Made by a program: the position numbers and the translations under genes
Shown: in pieces, positions 27,955 to 37,142 of the stretch
How positions within the stretch are numbered: position 1 is the first letter of the stretch
How the letters are laid out: every line of letters starts with the position of its first letter
Notes under the pieces: model-generated
Told to the model about the DNA's origin: nothing
Database searches by the model: none
The model's input: the letters and a program-made list of their open reading frames with translations, nothing else
Assembly (NCBI RefSeq): GCF_011752995.1
Contig: NZ_VWWL01000004.1
Location: 124,001-188,000, forward strand
DNA from: Burkholderia sp. Ax-1724
GTDB taxonomy: Bacteria > Pseudomonadota > Gammaproteobacteria > Burkholderiales > Burkholderiaceae
DNA: 64,000 nt
Reading direction: 5' to 3'

Positions 27955-29685
27955 TCACGCGCCCAACGCCACCGCTTCCTCGCCGACCGCCGCCAGCAGT
28001 TGATGAATCTGCGCGACCACCGCCGCGCCTTCCCCCACCGCCGCCGCCACCCGTTTCGTCGACCCCGCGCGCGCGTCGCCGATCGCGTACACGCCCTTGA
28101 CCGTGGTGGCGAGATCGCAGGCCGCGGCCGAGCCATCCGTGCCGACGCCGGTCAGCACGAAGCCCTTTTCGTCGAGCTGCACGCCGCAGGTGCGCAGCCA
28201 TTCGGTGTTCGGGTCCGCGCCCGTGAAGAGGAACAGATGCCGCGTGTCGAGGCGGCTCACGCCATCGGGTAGCGGCCTTTTCAGCGCGACCGAGACGAGT
28301 CCGTCCTCATCGCCGTCGAGCCGGCCGATTTCCGAATTCGGATGCACGAACACGTTCGGCAGCGCGCGGATACGGTCGATCAGGTAGCGCGACATCGTCG
28401 CCTCGAAACCGCTGCGGCGAATCAGCACGTGGACCTTGGCCGCGTGCGTCGCCAGATAGACGATCGCCTGGCCGGCCGAATTGCCGCCGCCCACGAGCAC
28501 GACTTCCTGGCGCTTGCAGAGCTTCGCCTCGACCGGCGAGGCCCAGTAATAAACGCCGCGTCCGTCGAAGCGTTCGAGCCCTTCGAGCGCGGGCCGCCGG
28601 TACACCGCGCCGCTCGCGATCACGATCGCCCGCGCGCTGATATGGCCGCCGCACTTCAGTTCGAGCCGGTACGGCGACTGGCCGCACTGGAGTGCCTTCA
28701 CGTTGACCGGAATCGCGACGTGCGCGCCGAACTTCTGCGCCTGCACGAAGGCGCGGCCCGCGAGCGCCTGGCCCGAGATGCCGGTCGGAAAGCCGAGGTA
28801 GTTTTCGATCCGTGAGCTGGCGCCCGCCTGGCCGCCCGGCGCGCGGCTGTCGAGCACGATCACCGAAAGCCCTTCGGAAGCCGCGTACACCGCGGCGGCG
28901 AGGCCCGCCGGCCCGGCGCCGACGATTGCCACGTCGTACACGTGCGAGTCGTCGAGATCGGGCAGGAGGCCGAGGCAGGTCGCGAGTTCCGGCATGCTCG
29001 GATGACGCAGCACCGAGCCGTCCGGGCAGATCACGAGCGGCAGGTCCTCGCGCTGCGCGGCGAATTGCCCGATCAGACGCAACGCGTCTTCGTCGCGCTC
29101 GTCGATTACCGAATGTGGATGGCCGTTGCGCGACAGGAAGCCTTGCAGCATCACGAGCCGCGCGTCGTTGCTGTTGCCGATCAGGATCGGCCCGCCCGCG
29201 CCTTTTTCGATCAGCGAGACTCGCCGCAGGATCAGCGCCCGCATGATGCGCTCGCCGAGTTCCGCCTCGGCGACGAGCAGCGCGCGCAGACGCTCGGGCG
29301 GGATCAGCAGCGCCTGCACCGAACCGAGCGCCATGCCGTTGACGAGCGCCGGCTTGCCCGACAGTTGTCCGACTTCGGCCAGAAAATGTCCCACGCCATG
29401 CTCGCCGATTACGACCTCGCGGCCGATGCCGTCGCGCTGATACAGCTTCACGCTCCCTTCGAGCAGCACGAACATGCCGGGGCCGGGCTGACCGGTCTCG
29501 AACAGCAGTTCGCCGGCCTGCCAGTGACCGGTCTCGCCGAAGCGGCGCAGCCGGTCGATTTCCGCGCAGGTGAGCGCGGGGAACATCTGGTGCATGCGCG
29601 TCGACAGCGACGAAAACGGCGCGTCGGCGACGACTCCCTGCTGTCCGTCCATCTCTTGAGTCGAAACGTCCTGAGTCGAAAGCAT
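27955..29685 (-). CDS. Cyclic-nucleotide-binding domain fused to a thioredoxin-reductase-like flavoprotein
   Basis: A 576-residue fusion. Residues about 35-150 form a Crp-type cNMP-binding domain (GELLFETGQPGPGMFVLLEG); about 160-235 holds a thioredoxin-like insert; from about 245 a two-dinucleotide-binding reductase begins (FAD: AIVGAGPAGLAAAVYAASEG; NADPH: VVLVGGGNSAGQAIVYLA). The redox-active CxxC expected between these sites is absent: the position reads YYWASPVEA (about 376-384). So despite the usual annotation it cannot reduce thioredoxin by the standard disulfide route. The DedA-rhodanese gene lies 84 bp upstream on the same strand, so they probably form an operon. Confidence 0.9.
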   Translation of the reverse strand: MLSTQDVSTQEMDGQQGVVADAPFSSLSTRMHQMFPALTCAEIDRLRRFGETGHWQAGELLFETGQPGPGMFVLLEGSVKLYQRDGIGREVVIGEHGVGHFLAEVGQLSGKPALVNGMALGSVQALLIPPERLRALLVAEAELGERIMRALILRRVSLIEKGAGGPILIGNSNDARLVMLQGFLSRNGHPHSVIDERDEDALRLIGQFAAQREDLPLVICPDGSVLRHPSMPELATCLGLLPDLDDSHVYDVAIVGAGPAGLAAAVYAASEGLSVIVLDSRAPGGQAGASSRIENYLGFPTGISGQALAGRAFVQAQKFGAHVAIPVNVKALQCGQSPYRLELKCGGHISARAIVIASGAVYRRPALEGLERFDGRGVYYWASPVEAKLCKRQEVVLVGGGNSAGQAIVYLATHAAKVHVLIRRSGFEATMSRYLIDRIRALPNVFVHPNSEIGRLDGDEDGLVSVALKRPLPDGVSRLDTRHLFLFTGADPNTEWLRTCGVQLDEKGFVLTGVGTDGSAAACDLATTVKGVYAIGDARAGSTKRVAAAVGEGAAVVAQIHQLLAAVGEEAVALGA

Positions 29686-29769
29686 TGAACCGCTCCTTCG
29701 GTGTTCATTGAACGATTGAACGGAAGGCGAAGCGGCGCGCGGGCACGCGCGAGAGCCGCGCGCGCCGTG

Positions 29770-30762
29770 CTAGACGGCTTTGGGCGCGACGTCCTCGACC
29801 GCGACTTCCGCCTTCGGCGCGTCGGGCAACGCATCCACCGGCTCGCCCGAGTCGCGCCACGCTTCCATGCCGCCGCGCAGCGGCAGCACGTCGGAGAAAC
29901 CGGCCGCGCTCAGTTGCTTCGCCATCCATGCCGCGGAAATCTCGTTCGGGCAGGAACAGTAGATCACCAGCTTCTGGTCGTGCGGATAATTGGCGACGAT
30001 GTTCTCGAGATGCCGCTCGTCGGCGAATTGCGCGCCGGGAATCACGAACGGATCGAGCTTGCGTTTCTCGTCCGAACGGATGTCGAACACGACCGGCGCG
30101 TTGCCGGCCGCGAACAGCTTGCCGAGTTCGTTGACCTCGATGCGTCCCGACTCGAGCGTCGCGAGCAACTGGCGGCGCCGGATCCACCGGTATGCCGCGT
30201 ACAACAGCAGCAGCGCCACGACGATGAGCGCCGCGGTGCGGCCGAGCCGGCCGGCGACCGCGAACAGCATGTCGATCTGCCGCGAGAACAGCGCACCGAT
30301 GATGAGCCCGGTGCCCGACCACAGCGCCGCGCCGATGCCGTCGTAGCTGAGGAAGGTGCGGTAGCGCGTGCCCATGGCGCCCGCCATCGGAATCGACACG
30401 ATCGACAGGCCCGGGACGAACTTCGCGATGGCCAGCACGCGCACGCCCCAGCGGCCGAAGAAGCGCTCGGTTTTCTTCACGCAGGTGTCCCGCGAAAGCG
30501 ACAGCCGGCAGATCGTTTTCAGCGTATTGCCGCCGTAGATGCGGCCGGCGAGATACCACGCGCTGTCGCCGATCAGGGTGGCGAAGATCGACAGCACGAG
30601 AACGGGCATCAGTTGCGTGCCGACGGAGCCGGGGTGCATCGCCGCCATCGCGCCGAACAGCACGAGTGACGGCATGGCCGGCACCGGCAGCCCGAGTGCG
30701 GCGGCCAGCACGTTGACGAATACGAGCGCGGGGCCGTATTGCTCGACGAGGTCATGTAGCAT
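29770..30762 (-). CDS. DedA-family membrane protein fused to a rhodanese domain
   Basis: A 330-residue fusion. The first 200 residues are a DedA/VTT domain: GLPVPAMPSLVLFGA, IGDSAWYLAGRIYG, and the conserved FVPGLSIVSIPMAGAMG re-entrant region; DedA proteins support undecaprenyl-phosphate recycling and membrane proton balance. After a last helix (LIVVALLLLYAAYRW) a cytosolic rhodanese follows (about 220-315) with the active-site loop VIYCSCPNEISAA, whose first Cys is the likely sulfur carrier. The coupling to a downstream Crp-flavoreductase fusion hints at a membrane redox or sulfur function, which is inference. Confidence 0.9.
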   Translation of the reverse strand: MLHDLVEQYGPALVFVNVLAAALGLPVPAMPSLVLFGAMAAMHPGSVGTQLMPVLVLSIFATLIGDSAWYLAGRIYGGNTLKTICRLSLSRDTCVKKTERFFGRWGVRVLAIAKFVPGLSIVSIPMAGAMGTRYRTFLSYDGIGAALWSGTGLIIGALFSRQIDMLFAVAGRLGRTAALIVVALLLLYAAYRWIRRRQLLATLESGRIEVNELGKLFAAGNAPVVFDIRSDEKRKLDPFVIPGAQFADERHLENIVANYPHDQKLVIYCSCPNEISAAWMAKQLSAAGFSDVLPLRGGMEAWRDSGEPVDALPDAPKAEVAVEDVAPKAV

Positions 30763-31117
30763 CGGTTTACGTCCGTGGCCCTTGCGGGCGCGTCACGGTG
30801 AGGAGAGCAAAGGGGAATGCAAGGATTATGGACGCATTTTCGAGGCGTGCAAACGACCCGGACGCGTGCCCGTCATGCACAGGTCGAAACGCGGTCATGG
30901 CGCGCCGGGGGCTTGGCGCTCGCGTGCGGAAACGATCGTAAAAACGCGCGCGCGCAGGCATGCGGAAAAGCGTCTTCTATTAGCCGCCGCGGCGGAACAA
31001 CGATGCGCGGTTTGGCGCTCGCGGACAGGGCAGGCGCGAACAATGCCGCCTACCCGCATCGGCCGCGGGCGCGCGATGCGGGCAACGCATGCGGCGCTCG
31101 TGTGCCGCATGCCGGTT
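30763..31117. other. Intergenic region, nothing recognised
   Basis: About 355 bp between the DedA gene start and the end of the small gene at 31118. It is GC-rich with short uninformative frames on both strands. No hairpin with T-run and no repeat copy was seen. Confidence 0.5.
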
Positions 31118-31369
31118 TTACTGACGATGATTGTGTTGCTCGCCCGGCAACTCGGCGCCGTGCGCGCGGATCGCGGCAATCAGTTCGGCGGGCGTGATTT
31201 CGTAGCGCACTTCGCGATGTATGCCCGGTTTGCGCTCATCGACTTCGATCAGCAGGATGCCTTTGCCGTCTTCGGTCGATTCGAGGCGCAGCGAGCGGAG
31301 TTCGCGCGCCGTTGCGTCGTCGTATTCGGTGAGCAGGGCCATTGACCCGGAGGACCCGGTGATGCGCAT
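31118..31369 (-). CDS. Small protein of unknown function
   Basis: An 83-residue protein of mixed strand/helix character: LRSLRLESTEDGKGILLIEV then REVRYEITPAELIAAIRAHG and a His-rich end. AGGA lies 8 nt before ATG 31369, a better site than the one for the internal ATG at 31342. No motif or signal is seen, and it stands alone between non-coding stretches. It looks coding from its codon use; function is not known to me. Confidence 0.62.
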   Translation of the reverse strand: MRITGSSGSMALLTEYDDATARELRSLRLESTEDGKGILLIEVDERKPGIHREVRYEITPAELIAAIRAHGAELPGEQHNHRQ

Positions 31370-31698
31370 CGAAGTTGTCCTTCTTCCGTTGTTGATCGAA
31401 TCATTGTACGGGCAGGCGCGCGTACCGTCTGCCGCGCCTGCCCGCCGTGCATGTCCTTCTCTGTCACGCCCGGGTTGTGCTTGAGTGTGGCGCCGCCTGT
31501 ATGGTGACCCCGGTGCGTTTCAATCAGTTTAACGCGACTCCCCGCTATGACGACTGCATTTTTCATGCTCCTCGGCGGCGCGCGATGTGTGCGCGGTTGT
31601 CATGCGGGTGACGTGCGGGCAAGGTAGATGAGGCAATGCATTGCGGTACGGGTGCAGCGCGCAGGAGAGCTTACGGATCGTCAGGACAGCATAGCGGC

Positions 31699-31721
31699 GG
31701 CTCCCGTATTGACTCACCGTT
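31699..31721 (-). repeat. Single dispersed-repeat copy
   Basis: A minus-strand copy, GGTGAGTCAATACGGGAGC, within the 640-bp non-coding stretch 31370-32012, which otherwise holds only the terminator at 31790-31822. It lies beyond the terminator of the minus-strand GntP gene. Confidence 0.7.
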
Positions 31722-31789
31722 GGCTGTTCGTCCTGCGGCTCGCAACGCCTCGTATTTCGTCCACCTGCGCCACGATCAGCAAGACCATG

Positions 31790-31822
31790 AAAAAATGGCC
31801 CGTCCGGATAAGCGGACAGGCC
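31790..31822 (-). terminator. Rho-independent terminator downstream of the GntP gene
   Basis: On the minus strand: GGCCTGTCCG, loop CTTAT, CGGACGGGCC, then A and six T. It is 190 bp past the GntP stop at 32013; no other minus-strand gene lies between, so the transcript has a long 3' tail or there is an unrecognised RNA. Confidence 0.85.
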
Positions 31823-32012
31823 GTTAAACGCCGTTGTTACTCGGGTCAGCCTGCCCTTGCAACGATTGGGCGCTGACATTCCCATCCTCTTGCTTCAGTG
31901 GCGGCTTGTCGAGGTGGGAGTAATGCCGATCTATCAGATCAATGCGGCGGGGCCGGTAAAAACGCTCGCGCCCCGTGCGAACCGATGCAGTTGAACTGCA
32001 GTTAGGTCGGGG

Positions 32013-33413
32013 TTAAACCAGGCCCGTTGCGTAATACACGGTGATGACGAAGAACACGGCCAACGTCTTGATGACCGTGACCGCGAAGATGTCGCGATAC
32101 GACTGGCGATGCGTGAGCCCCGTCACCGCGAGCAGCGTGATGACCGCGCCGTTGTGCGGCAGCGTGTCCATGCCGCCGCTCGCCATCGCGACCACGCGAT
32201 GCAGCACTTCGAGCGGAATATGCGCGGCTTCGGCGCCCTTGATGAACACGTCCGACATCGCCGCGAGCGCGATGCTCATGCCGCCCGACGCCGAGCCCGT
32301 GATGCCCGCGAGCGTGCTGACCGACACGGCCGCATTGACGAGCGGATTGGGGATGCTCTTCAGCGCATCGCCGACCACGAGGAAGCCCGGTAGCGCCGCG
32401 ATCACGCCGCCGAAGCCGTATTCCGACGCCGTGTTCAGCGACGCGAGCAGCGCGCCCGCGACCGCCGCCTTGGTGCCGACCGCGAAGCGCTGGCTCACGC
32501 GGCCGAACGCGGTCACGACGACCATCACGATGCCGAGCAGCAGCGCGCCCTGCACGGCCCAGATCGCGACCACGGCCTTGACCGTCGTTTCGACCGGCGC
32601 ATGCAGGCCGGGCAGGATGTCCGGCGTGATCGTGTAGGTCGGGCCGTACCAGGTCGGAATCCAGCGCGTCAGCAGGAAGTTCGCGACGCCGACCACGACG
32701 AGCGGCGCAACCGCGAGCAGCGGATGCGGCAGCTGCTTCGACTCGACGCGCTCCGGTTCGTTGACGAGTTCCGTGCCGTAGCCTTCGCCGGTCGCCATCG
32801 CGGCGCGGCGGCGCCATTCGAGATACGTCAGGCCGACCGCGATGATGAACAGCGAGCCGATCACGCCGAGCGTCGGCGCGGCCCACGAGGTCGTCTTGAA
32901 GAACGTCGTCGGGATGATGTTCTGGATCTGCGGCGTGCCGGGCAGCGAGTCCATCGTGAACGAGAACGCACCGAGCGCGATCGCGCCGGGCATCAGGCGC
33001 TTCGGAATATTGCTCTGGCGATACAGTTCGGCCGCGAACGGGTAGACCGCGAACACGACCACGAACAGCGATACGCCGCCGTAGGTGAGCAGTGCGCACA
33101 CCGCGACGATCACCGCATTCGCGCGCGAGCGGCCGATATAGCGGATCGCGGCTGCGACGATCGCTTCCGAGAAACCCGACAGTTCGATGACCTTGCCGAA
33201 CACGGCGCCGAGCAGGAACACCGGGAAGTAGAGCTTCACGAAGCCGACCATCTTGTCCATGAAGATGCTCGTGAAGACGGGCGCGACGGCGGTGGGTTCG
33301 GTGGCGAGAACGGCGGCGAGCGCGGCGATCGGCGCAAACAGGATGACGCTGTAGCCGCGATACGCGGCGAACATCAGGAACGCCAGCGCGGCGAGGACGA
33401 TGACAAAGGACAT
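32013..33413 (-). CDS. GntP-family permease
   Basis: A 466-residue inner-membrane H+ symporter of the gluconate permease family with about twelve helices, including GFVKLYFPVFLLGAVFGKVI, TYGGVSLFVVVFAVYPFA, FTMDSLPGTPQIQN and MDTLPHNGAVITLL. Members carry gluconate, ketogluconate or other hydroxy acids such as 3-hydroxybutyrate. The start at 33413 follows GGAGA at 6 nt; the frame extends upstream without coding character. The divergent enhancer-binding-type regulator at 33717 is the probable controller. Confidence 0.9.
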   Translation of the reverse strand: MSFVIVLAALAFLMFAAYRGYSVILFAPIAALAAVLATEPTAVAPVFTSIFMDKMVGFVKLYFPVFLLGAVFGKVIELSGFSEAIVAAAIRYIGRSRANAVIVAVCALLTYGGVSLFVVVFAVYPFAAELYRQSNIPKRLMPGAIALGAFSFTMDSLPGTPQIQNIIPTTFFKTTSWAAPTLGVIGSLFIIAVGLTYLEWRRRAAMATGEGYGTELVNEPERVESKQLPHPLLAVAPLVVVGVANFLLTRWIPTWYGPTYTITPDILPGLHAPVETTVKAVVAIWAVQGALLLGIVMVVVTAFGRVSQRFAVGTKAAVAGALLASLNTASEYGFGGVIAALPGFLVVGDALKSIPNPLVNAAVSVSTLAGITGSASGGMSIALAAMSDVFIKGAEAAHIPLEVLHRVVAMASGGMDTLPHNGAVITLLAVTGLTHRQSYRDIFAVTVIKTLAVFFVITVYYATGLV

Positions 33414-33716
33414 TGAGTCTCCAAAGCTTGGTTGTTCTGCATGTAGGCCGCGCTGACGACACGGCGGGGCGGCGGCGAAAGCGCGTGCTCGTGCCGTGCC
33501 CGATGGCGTGAGCCGGACGCTTGTGACGGCATCGTGAGGCAACGCGGCCGATTGTACAGAAACGTCTCCGATTCGGGACGTCATTGTGCTGAAGATAGCC
33601 AAAACCTGGGATAAACCTCAATAAAACAGGCTTTGCCGCATGTCTCTAAATGGAGATAATCGTGTCCACGAAAAGAGACAAAAACAAGCACTACGATACG
33701 TGGAGACAGCGACAGC
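33414..33716. promoter_or_regulatory. Divergent control region with TGTCTC/GAGACA elements
   Basis: The 303-bp gap between the GntP permease and its regulator has TGTCTC at 33640-33645 and its inverse GAGACA near 33675 and 33703, around AT-richer DNA; a further TCTC-N6-GAGA dyad overlaps the first. These are candidate operators. No sigma54 promoter (GG-N10-GC) facing the GntP gene was found; the nearest GGCAC has 11 bp before the GC. Confidence 0.35.
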
Positions 33717-35198
33717 ATGATGACCGACTGGGCGGGCTTGCCCGCCACCTACGGCGACGTATTGCGCCGGGCGATGGATTCGCTCTTTCGCACGTTCGAG
33801 AATTTCAGCGAAGGCACCTTCATCGTCGACGCGCAAGCGCGCGTCGTCTGGATCAACAAGCGCTACGCGGCGCGCTTCGGCTTCCCGGACCCGCAGCAGG
33901 CGATCGGCCGCGATTGCGAAGCGGTGATCCCGAACAGCCTGATGCGCGAGGTCGTGAACACCGGCAAGCCGATCCTGCTCGACATCATGGAGACGGATCG
34001 CGAACCGCTCGTCGTCACGCGTCTGCCGCTCAAGGACGACGCCGGCGCGACGATCGGCGCGGTCGGCTTCGCCCTGTTCGACGAATTGAAGGCGCTCACG
34101 CCGCTCTTTTCGCAGTACTCGCGGCTGCAGCAGGAACTGATCGCGACGCGCCAGTCGCTCGCGCAGGCGCGTCGCGCGCGCCATACGTTCGGCAGCTTCG
34201 TCGGCACGAGCGCGGCGTCGCTCGAAGTGAAGCGCCAGGCGCGGCGCGCGGCGCAACTCGAAGCGCCGGTGCTGCTGTCCGGCGAAACCGGCACCGGCAA
34301 GGCACTGCTCGCGCATGCGATCCACGGCGGCTCGGCGCGCGCGCATCGGCCGCTCGTGAGCGTCAACGTCGCGGCGCTTCCGGAGACGCTGCTCGAAGCC
34401 GAACTGTTCGGCGCCGCGCCCGGCGCGTATGCGGGCACGGACCGCAAGGGGCGCGTCGGCAAGTTCGAGCTTGCCAACGGCGGCACGCTGTTTCTCGGCG
34501 AAATCGGCGATCTGCCGCTGCCGTTGCAGGGCGCGCTGCTGCGTGTGTTGCAGGACAAGGAATTCGAGCCGCCCGGCTCGAACCGGATCGCGCATGCGGA
34601 CGTGCGGATCATCGCGGCGACCTCGGTGGACCTGCCCGCGCTGGTCGCGGCCGGGCGCTTTCGCGCGGACCTGTTCTACCGGCTCAACGTATTGACGATC
34701 CACGCGCCCGCGTTACGCGAGCGTTCATCCGATATCGAAGCGCTTGCGTATGCGATGCTCGAAGACCTCGCGGCGCAGACGCGCGGCGGCGCTCACTTCG
34801 AATTGCAGGACGACGCCTTGCGCCTGCTCTGTGCGTACGACTGGCCCGGCAACGTGCGCGAGTTGCGCAACACGCTCGAGCGCGCGGTGATGCTGTCCGA
34901 CAGCGAGCGGATCGACGCGCGCACGCTCGCGCCGTTCCTCGGCGCGGGGCAGGGCGGCGCGTTTGCCGCCGTCTTGCCGAAGGCAGCCGGGCCGGCCCAT
35001 GCCTCCGGTGCCGCGGACCTCGCGGATATCGCCGCCGCACCGGCCTTATGGAGCGACGCCATGGCCGCCTACGAGAAGCGTTTCCTCAGCGATGCATTGC
35101 GCGCGAACGGCGGCCGCGTGATCGACACCGCGAAGCAGATCGGCATGGGCCGCGCGACGCTGTACAAGAAGATCGCGGCGCACGGCATCGAGGTCTGA
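33717..35198 (+). CDS. Sigma54-type enhancer-binding regulator with degenerate AAA+ motifs
   Basis: A 493-residue regulator: N-terminal PAS domain (about 20-130; GTFIVDAQARVVWINKRYAAR), AAA+ domain (about 160-395) and C-terminal Fis-type HTH (about 455-490; GRVIDTAKQIGMGRATLYKK). Walker A is intact (GETGTGK, about 188). The sigma54-contacting GAFTGA loop reads GAYAGT (about 236), and the Walker B Asp is replaced by Gly (LFLGEIGD, about 258-265). Both changes should weaken ATP hydrolysis and sigma54 activation, so it may act as a sigma70 regulator or repressor like TyrR-type proteins. It is divergent from the GntP gene, its likely target, and the PAS domain is the likely sensor. Confidence 0.9.
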   Translation: MMTDWAGLPATYGDVLRRAMDSLFRTFENFSEGTFIVDAQARVVWINKRYAARFGFPDPQQAIGRDCEAVIPNSLMREVVNTGKPILLDIMETDREPLVVTRLPLKDDAGATIGAVGFALFDELKALTPLFSQYSRLQQELIATRQSLAQARRARHTFGSFVGTSAASLEVKRQARRAAQLEAPVLLSGETGTGKALLAHAIHGGSARAHRPLVSVNVAALPETLLEAELFGAAPGAYAGTDRKGRVGKFELANGGTLFLGEIGDLPLPLQGALLRVLQDKEFEPPGSNRIAHADVRIIAATSVDLPALVAAGRFRADLFYRLNVLTIHAPALRERSSDIEALAYAMLEDLAAQTRGGAHFELQDDALRLLCAYDWPGNVRELRNTLERAVMLSDSERIDARTLAPFLGAGQGGAFAAVLPKAAGPAHASGAADLADIAAAPALWSDAMAAYEKRFLSDALRANGGRVIDTAKQIGMGRATLYKKIAAHGIEV

Positions 35199-35295
35199 GC
35201 GGCGCGTTCGCGCGCATGCCGCCGCAAGTGACGCAGTGCGAGTGCCGCGTGGCACAATCGCGTGATCGAACAACAAGACGTGATCGGGGCATCCA

Positions 35296-35556
35296 ATGAA
35301 ACGCTGTCTTTCTCTCTTCGCGCGCCGTTCGGGCATCATGCTGGCTGCCGGTGCGGTCGTCGCGCTCGGCGGTTGCAGCAGCAGTGCGCCGTTGTTTCTC
35401 TCGGATGGCCGCGCGACCACGCTCGTGCAATGTCCGGTCGGCTCCGACTCGTGTTCCCAGCAGGCGAGCGCCAGCTGCAGCGGCGCATACGACGTCGTGC
35501 GTCAGTCGAGCGAGGGCGGCACGCTCAGCCTGATCTACGCCTGCCGCGCGAAGTAA
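35296..35556 (+). CDS. Small lipoprotein
   Basis: An 86-residue protein with a lipoprotein signal (GAVVALGGCSSS, lipobox LGGC, lipidated Cys near residue 27). The short mature part carries four further cysteines (VQCPVGSDSC, ASCSGAYDVV, YACRAK), enough for two disulfides. No domain recognised. It stands 97 bp after the regulator gene and is probably a separate unit. Confidence 0.75.
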   Translation: MKRCLSLFARRSGIMLAAGAVVALGGCSSSAPLFLSDGRATTLVQCPVGSDSCSQQASASCSGAYDVVRQSSEGGTLSLIYACRAK

Positions 35557-35992
35557 CCGGCACGCCAGTCACGCCAACGCCGCGCCGGTGCAACGCCGGC
35601 GCCGCCCGTACAGTCGCTACGGCACCGGCGCTTTCTGCGGATTGCGATCCAGTAAAACATGCGGGCTTTTCAGGCGCTATACATTGACGCTGCGCCAGTT
35701 AATCGTTTTTCCACCGCCTCAATCTCTTTATTTAGCATGCTCGTATTATTTCGACGAGCGCATGGCCGTCACAAATCGGTGCGTGTAATACACGTCCGAT
35801 ATCGGGTTGACATACAACATGGCTTTTACGAGCGGCGCTTTACCGGAGGCGCGCCGTGTACCCCCACAATTATTTTCCGCGAGAACATGGATTAAGCGTT
35901 AGCGGGTTCACCGTCGAACGTCGTCGGTGCGGAAGGTAACGGAACGCGAAGTTCGACAGCAGTATTCTTTTTAAACCGTTAGCGATTTAACC

Positions 35993-36020
35993 CCCGGCGG
36001 GCAGATTTTGCCGGGTTTTT
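35993..36020 (+). terminator. Orphan rho-independent terminator
   Basis: CCCGGC, an 11-nt loop, GCCGGG and TTTTT. It ends a non-coding, AT-richer stretch (35557-36145) with no supported ORF, 430 bp after the lipoprotein stop. A transcript must end here: either a very long lipoprotein 3' UTR or an unrecognised small RNA. Confidence 0.75.
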
Positions 36021-36145
36021 CTGATGCTAGCAGGCGCTCAGGAAGTATTTTCCGCTCACGGTCGGGCCATGTCAGCGTGCGCTGGCTATCGCACTCATGT
36101 TTCGATTTTGCTTCGATATTAATCAATAGAAAACGGGGAAAAGCA

Positions 36146-36349
36146 ATGAATCATCAGCAACTCGAAAAAGACATTGAGCATCTGGAGCAGATAATTTCCC
36201 ATATTTCCGCAGAAGACCGTATTCCGTTGTCCTATTGGCGCAACCGGATCGAACTGGTTTCCTGCGCGGCTCTGGTGCCGTCGCAGGCCACTCGCGTCAA
36301 ACGCCTGAATGCGGCGCTTAATGCACTCGAAAAACGGCGGAAAGTTTAA
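36146..36349 (+). CDS. Small helical protein of unknown function
   Basis: A 67-residue cytosolic protein: MNHQQLEKDIEHLEQIISHI, a central IPLSYWRNRIELV, and a basic C-terminal helix ending EKRRKV. The ATG at 36146 follows GGGGAA at 6 nt; the frame upstream of it is not gene-like. AT content is higher than in neighbouring genes. A stem (36349-36356 with 36367-36374) overlaps its stop but lacks a T-run. The remaining DNA to 36687 shows nothing. No family recognised. Confidence 0.7.
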   Translation: MNHQQLEKDIEHLEQIISHISAEDRIPLSYWRNRIELVSCAALVPSQATRVKRLNAALNALEKRRKV

Positions 36350-36687
36350 TTGCCGGGAACCTGATTCCGGCAATCAAGGAAGTCCATGCATTCTTCGGCC
36401 GGGCAATTTTTTCGACCCGGCATGCGCCTATCGCGCTCGCGCGGCTGACTGGTCGAAGCCGCAAAAGCGCTGGCCGGTGCGCCCTCCCGATCGTCGACGA
36501 TTGAGCGCCTTGAGTGTGCCTCGTGCCCATCGCACTCATCGCGCGGGCGGCACGGCTCGCGCGGTCATTCAAGCCATCCAGGTATACGCCGCATTCACAC
36601 GGTCGCGCGATTCACTATGCTGTGCTTGATTCCTCTGATAGTGTCCGCACAGCACAGCAGTTCGTCCAATGAGTGGGGAGCACCGGC

Positions 36688-36984
36688 ATGGCCTCTTACA
36701 AACAGTTGACCGCACAACTCGAAAAACTCCATAAGGAAGTCGCCGTGGCTCGCGAACGCGAAATCGCGCAGGCCATTGCCGAGATCAGGCAGAAGGTGGC
36801 CGAATACGATCTCACCGCCGAGGAACTCGGTTTCACGAGCCCGGCGAAGCCGAAGCGCAAGGCTGCTTCGGCAGGGGTTGCCAAGTACCGCAACCCGAAA
36901 ACCGGCGAAACGTGGAGCGGTCGCGGCCGTTCGCCCGCCTGGCTGGCCGGCAAGAATCGCGAGCGTTTTCTGATCGACGTTTGA
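36688..36984 (+). CDS. H-NS-family nucleoid protein
   Basis: A 98-residue H-NS-like DNA-binding protein. Residues 1-50 form the coiled-coil oligomerisation part (YKQLTAQLEKLHKEVAVARE), and the C-terminal AT-hook-like domain has KYRNPKTGETWSGRGRSPAW, the classic H-NS/BpH3 minor-groove loop. GGGGAG precedes ATG 36688. Such proteins silence AT-rich acquired DNA; the hcp cassette at 43 kb is the kind of target they bind, though no link is shown. Confidence 0.93.
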   Translation: MASYKQLTAQLEKLHKEVAVAREREIAQAIAEIRQKVAEYDLTAEELGFTSPAKPKRKAASAGVAKYRNPKTGETWSGRGRSPAWLAGKNRERFLIDV

Positions 36985-37142
36985 GGCGTTCCGGCGCCGT
37001 TGGTCCATGCTCACCGACGCTTATCGAAGGCGTCGATGCCCGTTGGCGTGTAGCGTATTGCCATCGTCGCGCGATGCTCGCCGTGATTCGCTGCCGCCTT
37101 CTTTTCCCGATGTGATCCGCTTTCATCCGCGCCGTTGTCCAG

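Noticed and set aside
33414..33600. Sigma54 (-24/-12) promoter for the GntP gene
   Set aside because: The best GGCAC candidate has 11 rather than 10 bases before GC and lacks TTGC.
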